From: Cannabis sativa
Lineage: Eukaryota > Streptophyta > Magnoliopsida > Rosales > Cannabaceae
Length of the DNA: 64,000 bases
Assembly: GCF_029168945.1 (NCBI RefSeq)
Contig: NC_083607.1
Span: forward strand, 30,551,257-30,615,256
Direction of reading: 5' to 3'
Shown: piece by piece, positions 49,451-60,699 of the stretch
Layout of the letters: every line of letters starts with the position of its first letter
How positions within the stretch are numbered: the stretch's first letter is position 1
Program-made: the position numbers and the translations under genes
The notes under the pieces: generated by a model
Database searches by the model: none
Told to the model about the DNA's origin: nothing
What the model saw: only the letters and a program-made list of their open reading frames with translations

Positions 49451-51329
49451 TGTTGGAAATTATTTTACCAGGATCTTAGATCTACTCACAAGTATGTTGA
49501 TTAACACCCTAAATATGAACTTTCTAAAATGATGAAATAAACACATATAAAGTTTAAAAAATCTTACATTGGGTGCAGCGGAATATAATGACTCCTTCCG
49601 TTCAGATATCTAGCCCTTGATTCCTTTCTGTAGCAGAGCATTATCAATATCTGAACCTGGATCTCTTTCTCTGATTCTTTAGTGCTGAAACTCCTTCTTG
49701 TTGAATGTCTTTCTTCACGATCTTCCTCACTATGGTTGAGGTATCACTTGCTGTGTGTGGGCACTACTCTTACACTAAGAATTTCAAAATTCAAGAGGGA
49801 AGAAAGAAACAGGGAGTGGTCGGCTAGATAGGGAGAGAGAAGGCTCAGGTTTTTCTGAATCAGAAGTGTAATTTTCCTAAAGCCTTCACTATCTATTTAT
49901 AGCATTCCACTAGGGTTAGGTTTGAATTATTTGGCATTAAAATAATGAAAATATCAGTTTAAATTGCCTACAAAAGTGGCCGGCCATGCTTAGTGGATTT
50001 AGGCCTCACTTTTTGAAATTTTGCAGTTTTACCTTTTCTGCATCTGATTTTCTCAAAAACACCAATTTTCTAATTCAACCATTTAAATGCCAATTCTAAA
50101 TATTTAATAACTATAAGTAATTATTAAATAATATTGTCATTTATCATATTTATTAATTGAACCATACAAAGTATCATAATTAACAAATATGCCTCTAAAA
50201 CTCTTTCTTTAAAATTTCGCTCTTACTTAGTGAAAAAATTCACAAATAGACATAGTCTAAATTGAGAATTATGATTGATTAATCAAAACCAATTACATGA
50301 GTCTTAAAAGCAATAGTATCTCAACTAGTGCGGGGACCATGGGTCTATATAACCGAGCTTCCAATAAGTAGATCAAGAATTTATCACTAAAATTCACTAA
50401 CTAATTAATTCTTCGTTGAATCCACGCATAGAACTTAGAATTGCACTCTCAGTATATAGAATGCTCTATATGTTCCACCATATAGATGCATCATTAGTTA
50501 TCCATTGTTATAATCCTAATGTGATCAATGATCCTCTATACGAATGATCTACACTGTAGAGGGATTAGATTACCGTTACACCCTACAATGTATTTATTCC
50601 TTAAAACACTTGACCCCGTATAAATGATATTTCAGCTTATGTGAAATGAGTACTCCACCATTTATGTTCGTTTGGTCAAGCTCGAAGGAGATCATCCTTT
50701 GCTTACTATTCGCCAGATAGAAGCTATAGATTCCATGTTATGCTAGCGCTCCCACTCAATTGCACTACCGTGTTCCCAAAATGTACGTATCACCCTGACC
50801 TAAAAGTAGGCTTCACTAACAAATCAAAGAACACGAATAGCCTCCTGAGATTGAGCCTAATCATAACAGGATTAAGATCATTTGATCTAGGATCAACTAG
50901 GCGATATTGACTTGAATAGATATTACGGTAAGTTTAATAAATCTAAGTCAAAGTTCAATATCGGTCCCTTCAGATGCATACTCCATGCATCCAACCTGAG
51001 CTTTACTTTAACCAATGCTCTGGAAAGAACATAGCACTTCTCCAAATGCAAGTAAACTCTGTTGTAGATTATCATATCAGTAAAACCCTATGTCTGATAA
51101 ATCTAGGAAACTTTATTCACATAGTGATGTTTACTTTCCAATGTGTTGACGGCACAATAAACAGGATCAAGTATGTGAAAAGGGTTTCAGATGAATTTAT
51201 ACATTATGTACATATAATCATGAAATAAATCATGTGAACCATGCAACATTAAATGTTATTTCTGATCTATATTAATAAGTAAATCTGATTATATTTAAAT
51301 GAGTTTTATTTAGGGCTTAAAACCCAACA
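49451..51329 (-). mobile_element. Solo LTR J (copia family, 1879 bp)
   Basis: Plus-strand TGTTGGAAATT..AAACCCAACA, with TSD TTGCG at 49446-49450 and 51330-51334. Nearly full length, no internal region. It keeps the GATGCAT-ACTCC-ATGCATC stem-loop. Inserted in the 3' noncoding part of Tat2. Confidence 0.95.
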
Positions 51330-51497
51330 TTGCGTGGTTACAACACAAAGGGAAGTAAGAGCCATAGGTGTCCATCGAGTTAAAGCTCATTTCGAGAGGT
51401 GTTTGTGACTGCAAATTGCAGCACATGTACGCAAACAACTATCAGGACAATAGGAAGCTATCGTGACTCAAAGAATCTTGAAAGCTTAGGGGTAAAT
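51330..51497 (+). other. Tat2 3' noncoding end with PPT
   Basis: Ends in aaagcttaggggtaaa (51482-51497), a gypsy-type PPT directly before TGTTATCC. Confidence 0.65.
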
Positions 51498-52103
51498 GTT
51501 ATCCAAGTTTCCTTCAAGCAGACACGTGGCAAGATCAGAGTGGGAACATGATTTCTATATAAGGCACCAGAGAGAATAAAAGAAATTACTCTCGGACCCA
51601 AAAAGAAGTAAGAGGTAATGAATTTCGGGAGCAGCTCCCTCTGCTAAGGAACCTGGAAAGCGGGACAAGTTCCAGAAGACGTCGAGCACGTCGGCTACTT
51701 ATAAACAGATACTATGTTGCAATCTGTGGCAGCTAGAGTTTCCTTATTTACACGCATGAGTAAAAAGGAAACTAGATGAGTCTTTCAGAAACATGTTGTC
51801 TCGTCCCTTCAATCTCATGGTACAGGACATGCTTCTGAGAAAAATTCACCGAAGGCGGAAGGTTTTATGATTGTGAAGCTGAGATACATTTCTGGAAGGA
51901 CTTATCCAATTGGGCTTGGCCCACTTTATCTTTGTTGAGGGACCCACTGATGGGCCTTGGATGCAAACCTAACTCCATTTGTCCATTGCCAGAAATGCGG
52001 ATAACAAGTATAATATGGAAAAGTTTCCTATTATCTGATTATCATTGTACCATATCCCAAAGGATCTCCAAATGTGTGTACATTAAATAAAAATAATATA
52101 AAT
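51498..52103 (+). repeat. Tat2 3' LTR (~0.6 kb, right end uncertain)
   Basis: Begins TGTTATCCAAGTTTCC after the PPT. Contains a TATA box ctatataagg (51555-51564). Apart from the first ~8 bases it does not resemble the Tat1/Tat3 LTR, so Tat2 is a different family. No clean CA terminus or TSD was found; the right limit is set by the start of the Tat3 LTR. Confidence 0.55.
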
Positions 52104-52333
52104 TATTATCCCAATTTTGGCACTCTGACGTGACACGATGGTGACACTTGGAATCGACTCTGGTTATCTGCTCGCAAGATACAGTCCGAACAAGATACCT
52201 CATATGCATGCTTGACACGAAGCAGTCAGTGACCCGCACAGAACGGCAAACACTTAGCGAATTCAGCTTTTGCATCGTGAGTCATCAAGGAAATCCCTAT
52301 AACTTGGGAATCAGATTATAGAGATATGGCAAG
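52104..52333 (+). repeat. Tat3 5' LTR, left piece
   Basis: Starts at TATTATCCCAATTTTGGCAC (TA where TG is expected) and matches 33285-33530 of Tat1. Interrupted after GCAAG by element H; continues at 62598. Confidence 0.8.
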
Positions 52334-54231
52334 TGTTGGAATTTATTTTACCAGGATCTTAGATCTACTCACAAGTATGTTGTTTAAACACCCTAAATAT
52401 GAACTTTCTAAGAGGATAAATTAAACACATATAAAGTTAAGAAAACCTTACATTGATGTAGCGGAATTAATGTCTCCTTCCGGTCAGACCTCTAACCCTT
52501 GTATCCTTTCTGTAGCAGAGTATAATCAAGATCTGAGGACGAATGTCCTTCTTCTTCAAGTTTGATCCTTCACAGTCTTCCAATCTATGATTGAGTTACT
52601 GCTTGTTGTGTAAGGGCACTCACTCTTTCACTAGGGTCGAAATTTATGAAGGGAAAAGAAGAGAGAGGGTTTCAGCTAGGTATAGAAAGTGGGGAAGGCT
52701 CAGTTTTTCTGAAGAGAGAAATTTCTGTCAGAAAGCTAATGAAAGCATGTAAATTGACTGAGCCATCACTTTCTATTTATAGGCAACTACTAGGTTTAGG
52801 TTAGGAATTATTTGGCATTAAAATAATGAAAATATTAATTTGAAAAACCTCAATAAGTGGCTGGCCAAGGTGTAGAAGTGGACCACACTTGATTTTGCAA
52901 TTTTATCAAATTTTATTTCTATTTTCTCAAAAACGCCAATTTTCCAATTCTAACCTTTTAAATGCCAAAACTAATTATTTAATAACTACAATAGATTATT
53001 AAATAATATTGTCATTTAATTTAATTATTAATTAGACATATAAAGTCCATTAATAAATAAATAAACCTAGAAACTATTTTCTTTACAATTTCACCCCTGC
53101 TTAGTGAAAATTCACAAAATTAGACATAGTCTAACTTTAGAATTATAATTGACCAATCACGAATCAATTAATGAGTCTTACAAGCAGAATGTTCTCAACT
53201 AGAATGGGGACCATGGATCTATATGCTGAGCTTCCAATAAGTGAACCAAATTTACCAAGTAAATTCCTACTTATTAATTCTTCGTTGAATCCACTCTTAG
53301 AACTTAGAATTGCACTCTCAGACTTATATAGAGCACATTGTATGTGCCACGATATCAATATGCTATTTAATTTAACCATTGTTATAATCTTATTGTGATT
53401 TAAAGATCCTCCATATAGATGATCTACATCGAGATGAGATTTCTTTACCGTTCTCACCCCTCAATGTATTTTGCCCCTTAAAACACTTAGCTACCTGTAA
53501 ATGGTGTTTAATGATCTAATAATTAGTCAGTTAAACAAGAGCTCATCCATTTACTTCTATTTGCTAAGCTCGAAGGGAATCATCACTTTACTTCTATACA
53601 CCAGTAGAAGCTATAGATTCTATATTTATGTTCAACACTTTCACTCAATCATACTATCATGTTCCCAAAATATACGTATCACCCTGACCTAAAAGTAGGC
53701 TTAACTAATAAATCAAAGAACATGAATAGCACTCCTGAGTTGAGCCTAAGCATATCAGGATTTAGATTCTTTTAATCTTAAGATCAACTACTGATATTGA
53801 CTTGGAAAGATATGTATAACGGTAAGTTTGTAATATCTTAACTTAGTTGCAATATCGGTCCAGTCCAATGTATACTCCATACATTCGAAACTAGTATACT
53901 TTACTAATGTCCTGGAAAGAACAAAACACTTACTCCAAGTGTAAGTACACATCATCGTTGATTATCACATTAGTGTAAATCCAATAACACTGATGAAACA
54001 GGGACCAAAACTTTTGATTCATATGATCACAATCACATTCCACTGTGTTGACGATACTGTAATTGTGAATAAACATATGATCTGGATTTAACTGATTCTG
54101 TGTGTGTGAATGTAATAAACATATTAAACCATTAGCATGTAAAATTCATGCAAACATCAATCACTTCAAATTTCTTATATTGATAACTAATCAGATTGTA
54201 AAGAGTTTTATTTAGGGCATAAAACCCAACA
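52334..54231 (-). repeat. 3' LTR of element H (1898 bp)
   Basis: TGTTGGAATTT..AAACCCAACA on the plus strand. Stem-loop AATGTAT-ACTCC-ATACATT at 53867-53885. Confidence 0.93.
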
Positions 54232-54246
54232 AACTCCCACTTGCAC
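54232..54246 (-). other. Polypurine tract of element H
   Basis: Minus strand gtgcaagtgggagtt abutting the LTR, identical to that of C. Confidence 0.85.
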
Positions 54247-56059
54247 TAACATAAAACAAACTGCGCAAATAGGTCAATCTGATGTCTTGATTCTTCAGAT
54301 CAAGTGTAGTATATTTGAATCCACCCAAGCTTCTGGAAACTAGTTCATAAAAACTCTTATGAAACATCCTTTACTATATCCTTTACTCATCAAGGGATAC
54401 TGAAATCTTTACTGTTTTAAAAGTACATCTGAATAAACAGAAGACATATCTCTCATATTTTAAAATATGTAATTGAGATAATACAATGTAGACTCTTCTT
54501 CAGCAATATAACTTTCTGGTATTTTCGAATAGACAAAGTTATAATTCTTCTCTGGTAGAGCTTGAATTATTATAGAATAATTCCTCCACCCCCAAAGTAA
54601 GCACCATCTCAAAGATCTCGAAATTAGATGGTGAGACACAAGGACAACTGATACACAGATCCTTAATATCTAACATATAGATCACTTTCATAAATCTTTC
54701 TTGAATATCTTCTAATGTTCCCTATTTGATTACATCTCAGATAGCTCCCACTCAATAGTAGATGTTTGGTTAAATAATACTTTTAACCTCTGATTGTTTA
54801 GAGAGTTACCTAGTTGTGACTTTTGTGTTAGTCTAAAACTTTAAGTTAAGACTAAGTCATCAACATAGCAGACTAATATTTGAAGTGAAAATACATGCCA
54901 GAGATTAAGTAATCAAAATTAAGATACCATCAAATTTTATGAGGATTAAGAATTCTAAGTTCAAGTCATTCGAATAGACTGAACTAGACTTCTCTATCTT
55001 ATTCTCATAATTCTAATATGTTATACCTATCCATGTGAATGGTTAGATTTGCTTTTCAGTAGTGTTCTCAAGTACCTATCATAAGTATCAACCTAATGAA
55101 GATGGATATAGAACTTTAAAATTCTCCCACTCAGTTAAGGTAGTGTGAAACTTTAACAAAGAACTTTCAAAGGTATCAAACTTTTACTTACAACAGTAAA
55201 ATCGAAATGGAACATACAATCAAGATCAAGAATTTATATTGATAATAGCTGACTCATTATATTACTTCCATGTTTAAAGAAGATATGTGTTACATAGGGA
55301 ATTGTTGAATATACTCCACCCCTAAGAATATACAAATAGGGTACTATGGATAACCTCCACCCCTAAGTATATAGAGATTATGATCCACCCCTAAAGGTTG
55401 TAAAGATCATGATTCTCTTAGTGTGATAGAGTTTATGTGGAGTTGAATACTATCCAGAGTTCATTAGATATAAAAGATCGTTGAACTGCATAGTTTTCTT
55501 AACTTTTCTCCACCCCTATCAGATCAAAATATCCTTTTATTAAACAAATTCTTAATAATTGTATTAGAATTAACAATTATTAATAAACATAGAAATAATT
55601 TCTAGTGTTTATTTAATATAACTCTATGAAGAGTTGTAAATATTATAGAATTTGCATCAATAATAAAATACTTACACATACAAACATATAAATATAATGT
55701 GGTAATAATTGATGAAGATAAATTAAATGAAGCTCATTCTCATAAATTGCAATTGTGAATTTCGAAAATAAAAGAATACTTTATTAATAATAAATAAAAA
55801 AGGTATTGCAACAATATGAGAAAAACAGGGATAAATATCCCTAACTAAAATTTGAAATCAAAATTGTCTTTAAACTAAAACAATTAATTCAAAAATAAAT
55901 TGAAGAGCTTCATCTTCATCTGGACGATTTCACCCTTGGTCGAGCTTTTCGATCCAACTCAATTGAGTTCAAGTAGCATGGCCTATAAGAAGAAGAAAAC
56001 AAACAAACAAAGTTAGTCCAGAATCATAAATCCAATTGGATAATAATTCACTAAAACTC
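54247..56059 (-). pseudogene. Collapsed copia pol remnant of element H
   Basis: No ORF, but colinear relics survive on the minus strand: the integrase DRGGE site (55505-55522), GGGG-rich relics of the TRGGLF region (three copies between 55317 and 55402), YVDD (54856-54867), and the RNase H TLGGG region (about 54587-54612). Pol has shrunk from ~3.3 kb to ~1.8 kb by many small deletions, whereas gag upstream is untouched. Confidence 0.8.
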
Positions 56060-56926
56060 TTAAAGTTTATAAACAGAAATACCTTGTTTCTTTGCAAGAA
56101 GTTTAAAACATTGGGGTTTCCAATGACCTTTTTGATTGCAGTAGAAACACTTTCCTTTAAGTGTAGCATCACCAGACGGAACAGCCTTTTTATTCTTCAT
56201 GGCTTTTGTTCGCTTCTTGGTGTTCTTCCACTTCTTCTTCGATTTGGGCTTCGAAGCAGAGGCAACATTTGCTTCAGGTTTCATCGTCCCATTACCATTC
56301 CCAGGATTGTGAGGTTTACTCCCTTTCTTCTTGGGTCCTCCAATCAAATTTTCATAAGTTTGAAGGTCGTTGACTAATTCATGAAAGTCAATTTCCTTCT
56401 TATCAATGACATAATTTGATGTGTATGGTACAAATGCTGGAGTCAGGCTATTCAAGATAAGACTTACTTGAGTAGCACTGTCATTTTCAGCACCATGATC
56501 CTGGGCTTCTTGGAAATAACTTGACATGAGGAGAACATGGTCACGAACGTTTTGATGAGGTTCCATCCGTGCATTAATGTACTTCTTAGTCGCGTCAAAG
56601 CATGACTGAAGTGATGCCTTACCGAATAGCTCATTTAACTTCGTCATAACTTCAGCAGCCTTCTCGGTTTTAGAAAACCGAGTTTTGAGGGTGTCAACCA
56701 TGCTAGAAAGCATAAAGTATAGAGCTTTGTCATTTGCTTTCTGCCAACGCTCATACTTTTCTTTCACAGTTTTGGATGCATTGTCCCCAGGCACTTCAGG
56801 TGACGGCTCAGTTAAAACAAACAAGGCACTTTCTCCTATGAGAGAAATATTAATGCTCTCATTCCATTTATTAAAGTTAGATCCATTCAGCTTGTTTTCA
56901 GTCAACAGTGATAACATGGGATTCAT
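56060..56926 (-). CDS. Copia Gag, element H (288 codons, intact)
   Basis: Nucleocapsid/capsid protein that would assemble virus-like particles around the element RNA in the cytoplasm. It starts MNPMLSLLTE, with the UBN2/retrotran_gag-type capsid region at residues ~10-195 (KLNGSNFNKW near the start, LILNSLTPAF at ~156-165), a Lys/Pro-rich basic linker (~198-250), and a CCHC zinc knuckle C260-X2-C263-X4-H268-X4-C273. It stops 15 residues after the knuckle, so it is a stand-alone Gag and not fused to protease. The start is the first Met, shared with the fragment at 9516. Completeness next to a ruined pol suggests either recent trans-mobilisation or selection on gag. Confidence 0.92.
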   Translation of the reverse strand: MNPMLSLLTENKLNGSNFNKWNESINISLIGESALFVLTEPSPEVPGDNASKTVKEKYERWQKANDKALYFMLSSMVDTLKTRFSKTEKAAEVMTKLNELFGKASLQSCFDATKKYINARMEPHQNVRDHVLLMSSYFQEAQDHGAENDSATQVSLILNSLTPAFVPYTSNYVIDKKEIDFHELVNDLQTYENLIGGPKKKGSKPHNPGNGNGTMKPEANVASASKPKSKKKWKNTKKRTKAMKNKKAVPSGDATLKGKCFYCNQKGHWKPQCFKLLAKKQGISVYKL

Positions 56927-57102
56927 TTTGATAATACAGGATACTACAAAATAATAGAAATCAACAAATAGAAATTAATAATGGTTTAACACAAAATCAA
57001 TTCAGAAATTATAAGCACATAGCAAGTAGGAATGATATGAGAAAATACTTAAAAAATTCAATCCTAAATAATTTCCAAGGTTTTCAACAAACTGATATCA
57101 GT

Positions 57103-57444
57103 GTCCCGTTTAGGCGAGAGTCAAAGCTACCATCCATTGAATAGAGTTGTCAGCTCATCTAAAATGTTAAACATTCTAGCAACCTTTTATTCGATCAAGA
57201 TTGGAATCCAGCGTTGTCCCGTTTAGGCGAGAGTCAAGGCTATTCTATCTCATGAGCTTCTACCATTGTTTCGCAATTCGCAAGTCAAATATGGTCGCCA
57301 CCATTAGGGTGATCTATACCATATAAAACACTCACAAACTACTTATCATTCGAGATTAAACGGTGCGAAATTTCTAATTAATGTTCCTCCATTAGGGAGG
57401 ATTACTCACTAAAAAAACGCAATGTAAAACCCACAATGGAGATC
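57103..57444 (-). other. Conserved leader module upstream of gag (copy in H)
   Basis: Lies 180-520 nt upstream of the gag ATG. Same stem-loops and duplicated motif as in B. The outer stem around stem-loop 2 is ATATGGT/ACCATAT here and GTATGGT/ACCATAC in B and C, so a base pair is exchanged with pairing kept. Confidence 0.75.
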
Positions 57445-60217
57445 GAATATCTTAATAATAATAAAGCTCATTCTTTAAATTGTATTTTCTTTATTATTCT
57501 AATAAATAAATTCTCATTAAATTCGAAATTTTGAATTAAAATTCAAAAAATAAGAATTTAATATAATATTTATAAAATTATACTTAGATGGTGATTGAAA
57601 TAAAATTAATTATTTCCATCTTAGTAATTTAAATATAAATATTAAGGAAATTAATTTAAGTTGAATTAAATTAGATTAATTAGCAACTTAAAAATTTCCT
57701 TGAGAATATATTTATTGAGTTCGAAAATTTAAAGTATAAAAACTACACAATTTTCGAAAAAATAATAAAAAATAGAAAAGAAATATTTCAAGCAAAAATA
57801 TCACCTATCTCGATATTCTTTTGACTAGTTAATTCAATTTCTAATAATATATATATAATTTAAATTCATTCATTTTAAATTAATCAATTAAATGAAAAAA
57901 TCATTGATTGAAGTTGGCCCAAGAATTAATTAAAATAAATAATTAATTTACAACTCAATCAATTTTTCAAAAAAAGAATTCAAAAAATATTGCATAATAA
58001 AATGCAATTTTCGAAATTGATTAAGAAAATAAAGAAAAAAAATATTGAAAATTATTTAAATTTAAGTTGAAAAATTAAATTTCAACCTAAAAATAATTTT
58101 CTATTTAATTAAGTGTCATGAAAAATAAATAAATATTAAGTATCATGATAAAAAACAACTTAGATATTTAAATTTTTCAAGTTAATTAAATGTATTAAAT
58201 TCAAGAAATAAATAATTAAGTGTAGAGAAGGCTTAATTATTAATTTCTATTTAATACTAGGAAAAATATACTTAATAAAATTGTACCAAAATTAATTATT
58301 TAAATAATTAATTTCATAAAGTATAATATTTTCCTATTTAAATATTAGAAATAATAAGTAGTCTAGAAATTACTACCTAGAAAATATCTTTTTTGGACTA
58401 AGTATCTTTTCAACAAAAATTTGAAAAATATCTAATTTAAGTTATATAGAAAAAATCTAAAACTTAAATAATTTTAAATTTAGATTTAATTAAATATCAA
58501 AAATTAAGTTATAACCACTTAATTTGAAGATATCTTTTTAAGTTAATATTCGAAAAGATATTAACCTAAAAAATATCTAAAATATTTCATTTTAAGTTAA
58601 TATTCGAAAAGATATTAACTTAAAAAATATCTTAAGAATTTTTAATGACTAATGCCTAGGATTCCTCAACTTGATTTAAAAATTTAAATCAAATATTCAA
58701 ATTTATGTTAGATAAGAAAAATCAGTTGATACAACTAATTTATAACTTAAATAGGAATATTTAATTAAATAAGCTCCAGAAAGAATCTAGTTAGTTAAAA
58801 TTCTTTATTTAATTAAATACAAGAAAAATACAAATAGTTTGTCTAGAAATAATATCTAAAACTAAAAGTGTTTTTCTTAAAATTAACTTTAAAATATTAA
58901 AAAAAAAATTCATATATTTTAAAAGTTAATTATGTTGCTAATTCAATTTTATTAGGTCAAACTAATATAATTAACCTAGTACAGTTATTCAAATCAAGCA
59001 AATGGGCCTTCACAATTGGGGTAGTTCATGTGAGGGGGTGCTGGGTTCAGTATGACGTACCCACTTCTATGGCTTCCAACTCTCACACAAGGCCCAAAAG
59101 AGAGGAATTTAACCTTAAAATAAATAACTGTTATTAATTGAATAGGTCCAAGAACTAAATGGACCTAAATAAAATCTATCAGGGTGTGACATTTTATTTA
59201 GCAACAACCTATATGCATCTATATAATAAAATAAACACATAGGCTCACACAGGTACACATTTGGATGGATCCTATCATGTTGCTAGGTCATACACAGATG
59301 AAAGAAGATTGTAAAATTTACCTGTTACAAATTATTAACTTGACCAAGGGAGCCATCAGATCATTAGATCTGGCAAAAGGTAACCATGGCTATTTGCAAT
59401 CAAGTAATAATAGGTTTTGAAAACTTACACACAAGCTAAAACCATATACTCCTGCAACAAGGTTAGCTGGATAGTTGGAAGTAGGATTTATTTAATTTTA
59501 AATAAATAAATTTTGAAAATTAAAGTAATTAAATAAATAAATAAAATAAATATTTTATTTTGAAAAATAAAATAAATAATAATATTAATTTATTTTTCGA
59601 AAATAAAAAAAAATTAATTTTCGAAAATAAAAAATATTTATTTAAATTTCGAAATTATATAAAAAATTAAAATTAAACCTACAATTTTGAAAAATTAGGT
59701 TTCAACCAACCTAAATATCATTTGAAAAATTTGCTAACTACTTTTAAAAAATTAAATGTTATTTTATAAATAAAAATTAAATAAAAATTAGAAAAGATAA
59801 ATTAAATATCTTTTTCAGATTTTAAATTTAATTTAAATAAATAAAATAACAAAATTTAAAAGTTAGCAAAATATCTTACATCTATTTAAAATTACATGAT
59901 TATAGTTATCTTATTTTAAATTTAAATAAGGTCAAAATATTTTTAAAAAAATTAATTTAAAAAGGTTTAATATCTGACCTTAAATTTAAAAATAAGATAA
60001 ATAATTAAGCAAAAAGATAGATATTTACTAATTTCAAATTCAAATTACACTAATATCATGAATTAAATTAAAAAAAAAATTAAACTAATTCATTTTGATA
60101 ATTAGAGTTGAATTAGGAATAGTAAATCTATAAATACAAATTTACACAAAAAATCGGAAGTTAATTCCATGAAAAAGCATGAAAAAACGAAGAAAAACGA
60201 AAAATTTGGGAGCTGTA

Positions 60218-60400
60218 CGGACAGTATGCCAAGCATACTGTCCGCGCGCGCAGCCCTGAGTGACAGTCGAGAAATCTCGGCGAAAAAGGGGACATTGCAG
60301 GCATTCCGCGTGCGGAATGAGATGTCACCAGGTGTCCGCACTCGTAATCAGACAAAATCTTGTCTAAATGTGCGTGACGTCCGAGGATCACTCGGATCCG
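60218..60400 (-). other. GC-rich island of consecutive hairpins in the H leader
   Basis: Perfect inverted repeats: 60218-60244 (12-bp arms, 3-nt loop), 60268-60279 (CGAGA/TCTCG), 60302-60319 (CATTCCGC/GCGGAATG), 60350-60365 (AGACAA/TTGTCT) and 60381-60395 (CCGAG/CTCGG). The surrounding leader is very AT-rich. Confidence 0.7.
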
Positions 60401-60679
60401 CGCGCGCGTGAAGGTGCACTGTCACCTTATTTTTTTTCGAATCTTCAAAAAATCATAACTAATTCAAATTAAATCGAAATTGAGTTCTGTAAAAAAGTAA
60501 CTTGCTCAATTTTTTCCATACTATCCAATAAAAAATAATTCCAGAAACAAAATTTCAATTATTTTTCACGAAAATTCACAAACATCAATCAATCATCATA
60601 TAAACCTCAATACAACATGAAACCATCTAAATAACAAACAATCGTTTTAAAGTTCAAATTTCATGCAAGTAAATCAATT

Positions 60680-60697
60680 ACCATGGCTCTGATACCA
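60680..60697 (-). other. Primer-binding site of element H
   Basis: Minus strand TGGTATCAGAGCCATGGT, exact initiator-Met tRNA type, two bases from the LTR. Confidence 0.93.
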
Positions 60698-60699
60698 GT

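Larger units (their letters stand above)
56927..60679 (-). other. Long leader of element H (3.75 kb)
   Basis: AT-rich and noncoding. It contains the conserved module (57103-57444; motif copies at 57103-57124 and 57216-57237), tandem AT hairpins (second 58593-58624), and a GC-rich island with consecutive hairpins (60218-60400). Small ORFs on either strand have no coding character. Confidence 0.78.

Noticed and set aside
55317..55402. Three TCCACCCCTAA repeats as a regulatory array
   Set aside because: Each resembles the Gly-Gly codons of the decayed copia pol (TRGGLF region); more likely relics or a local duplication in a pseudogene.
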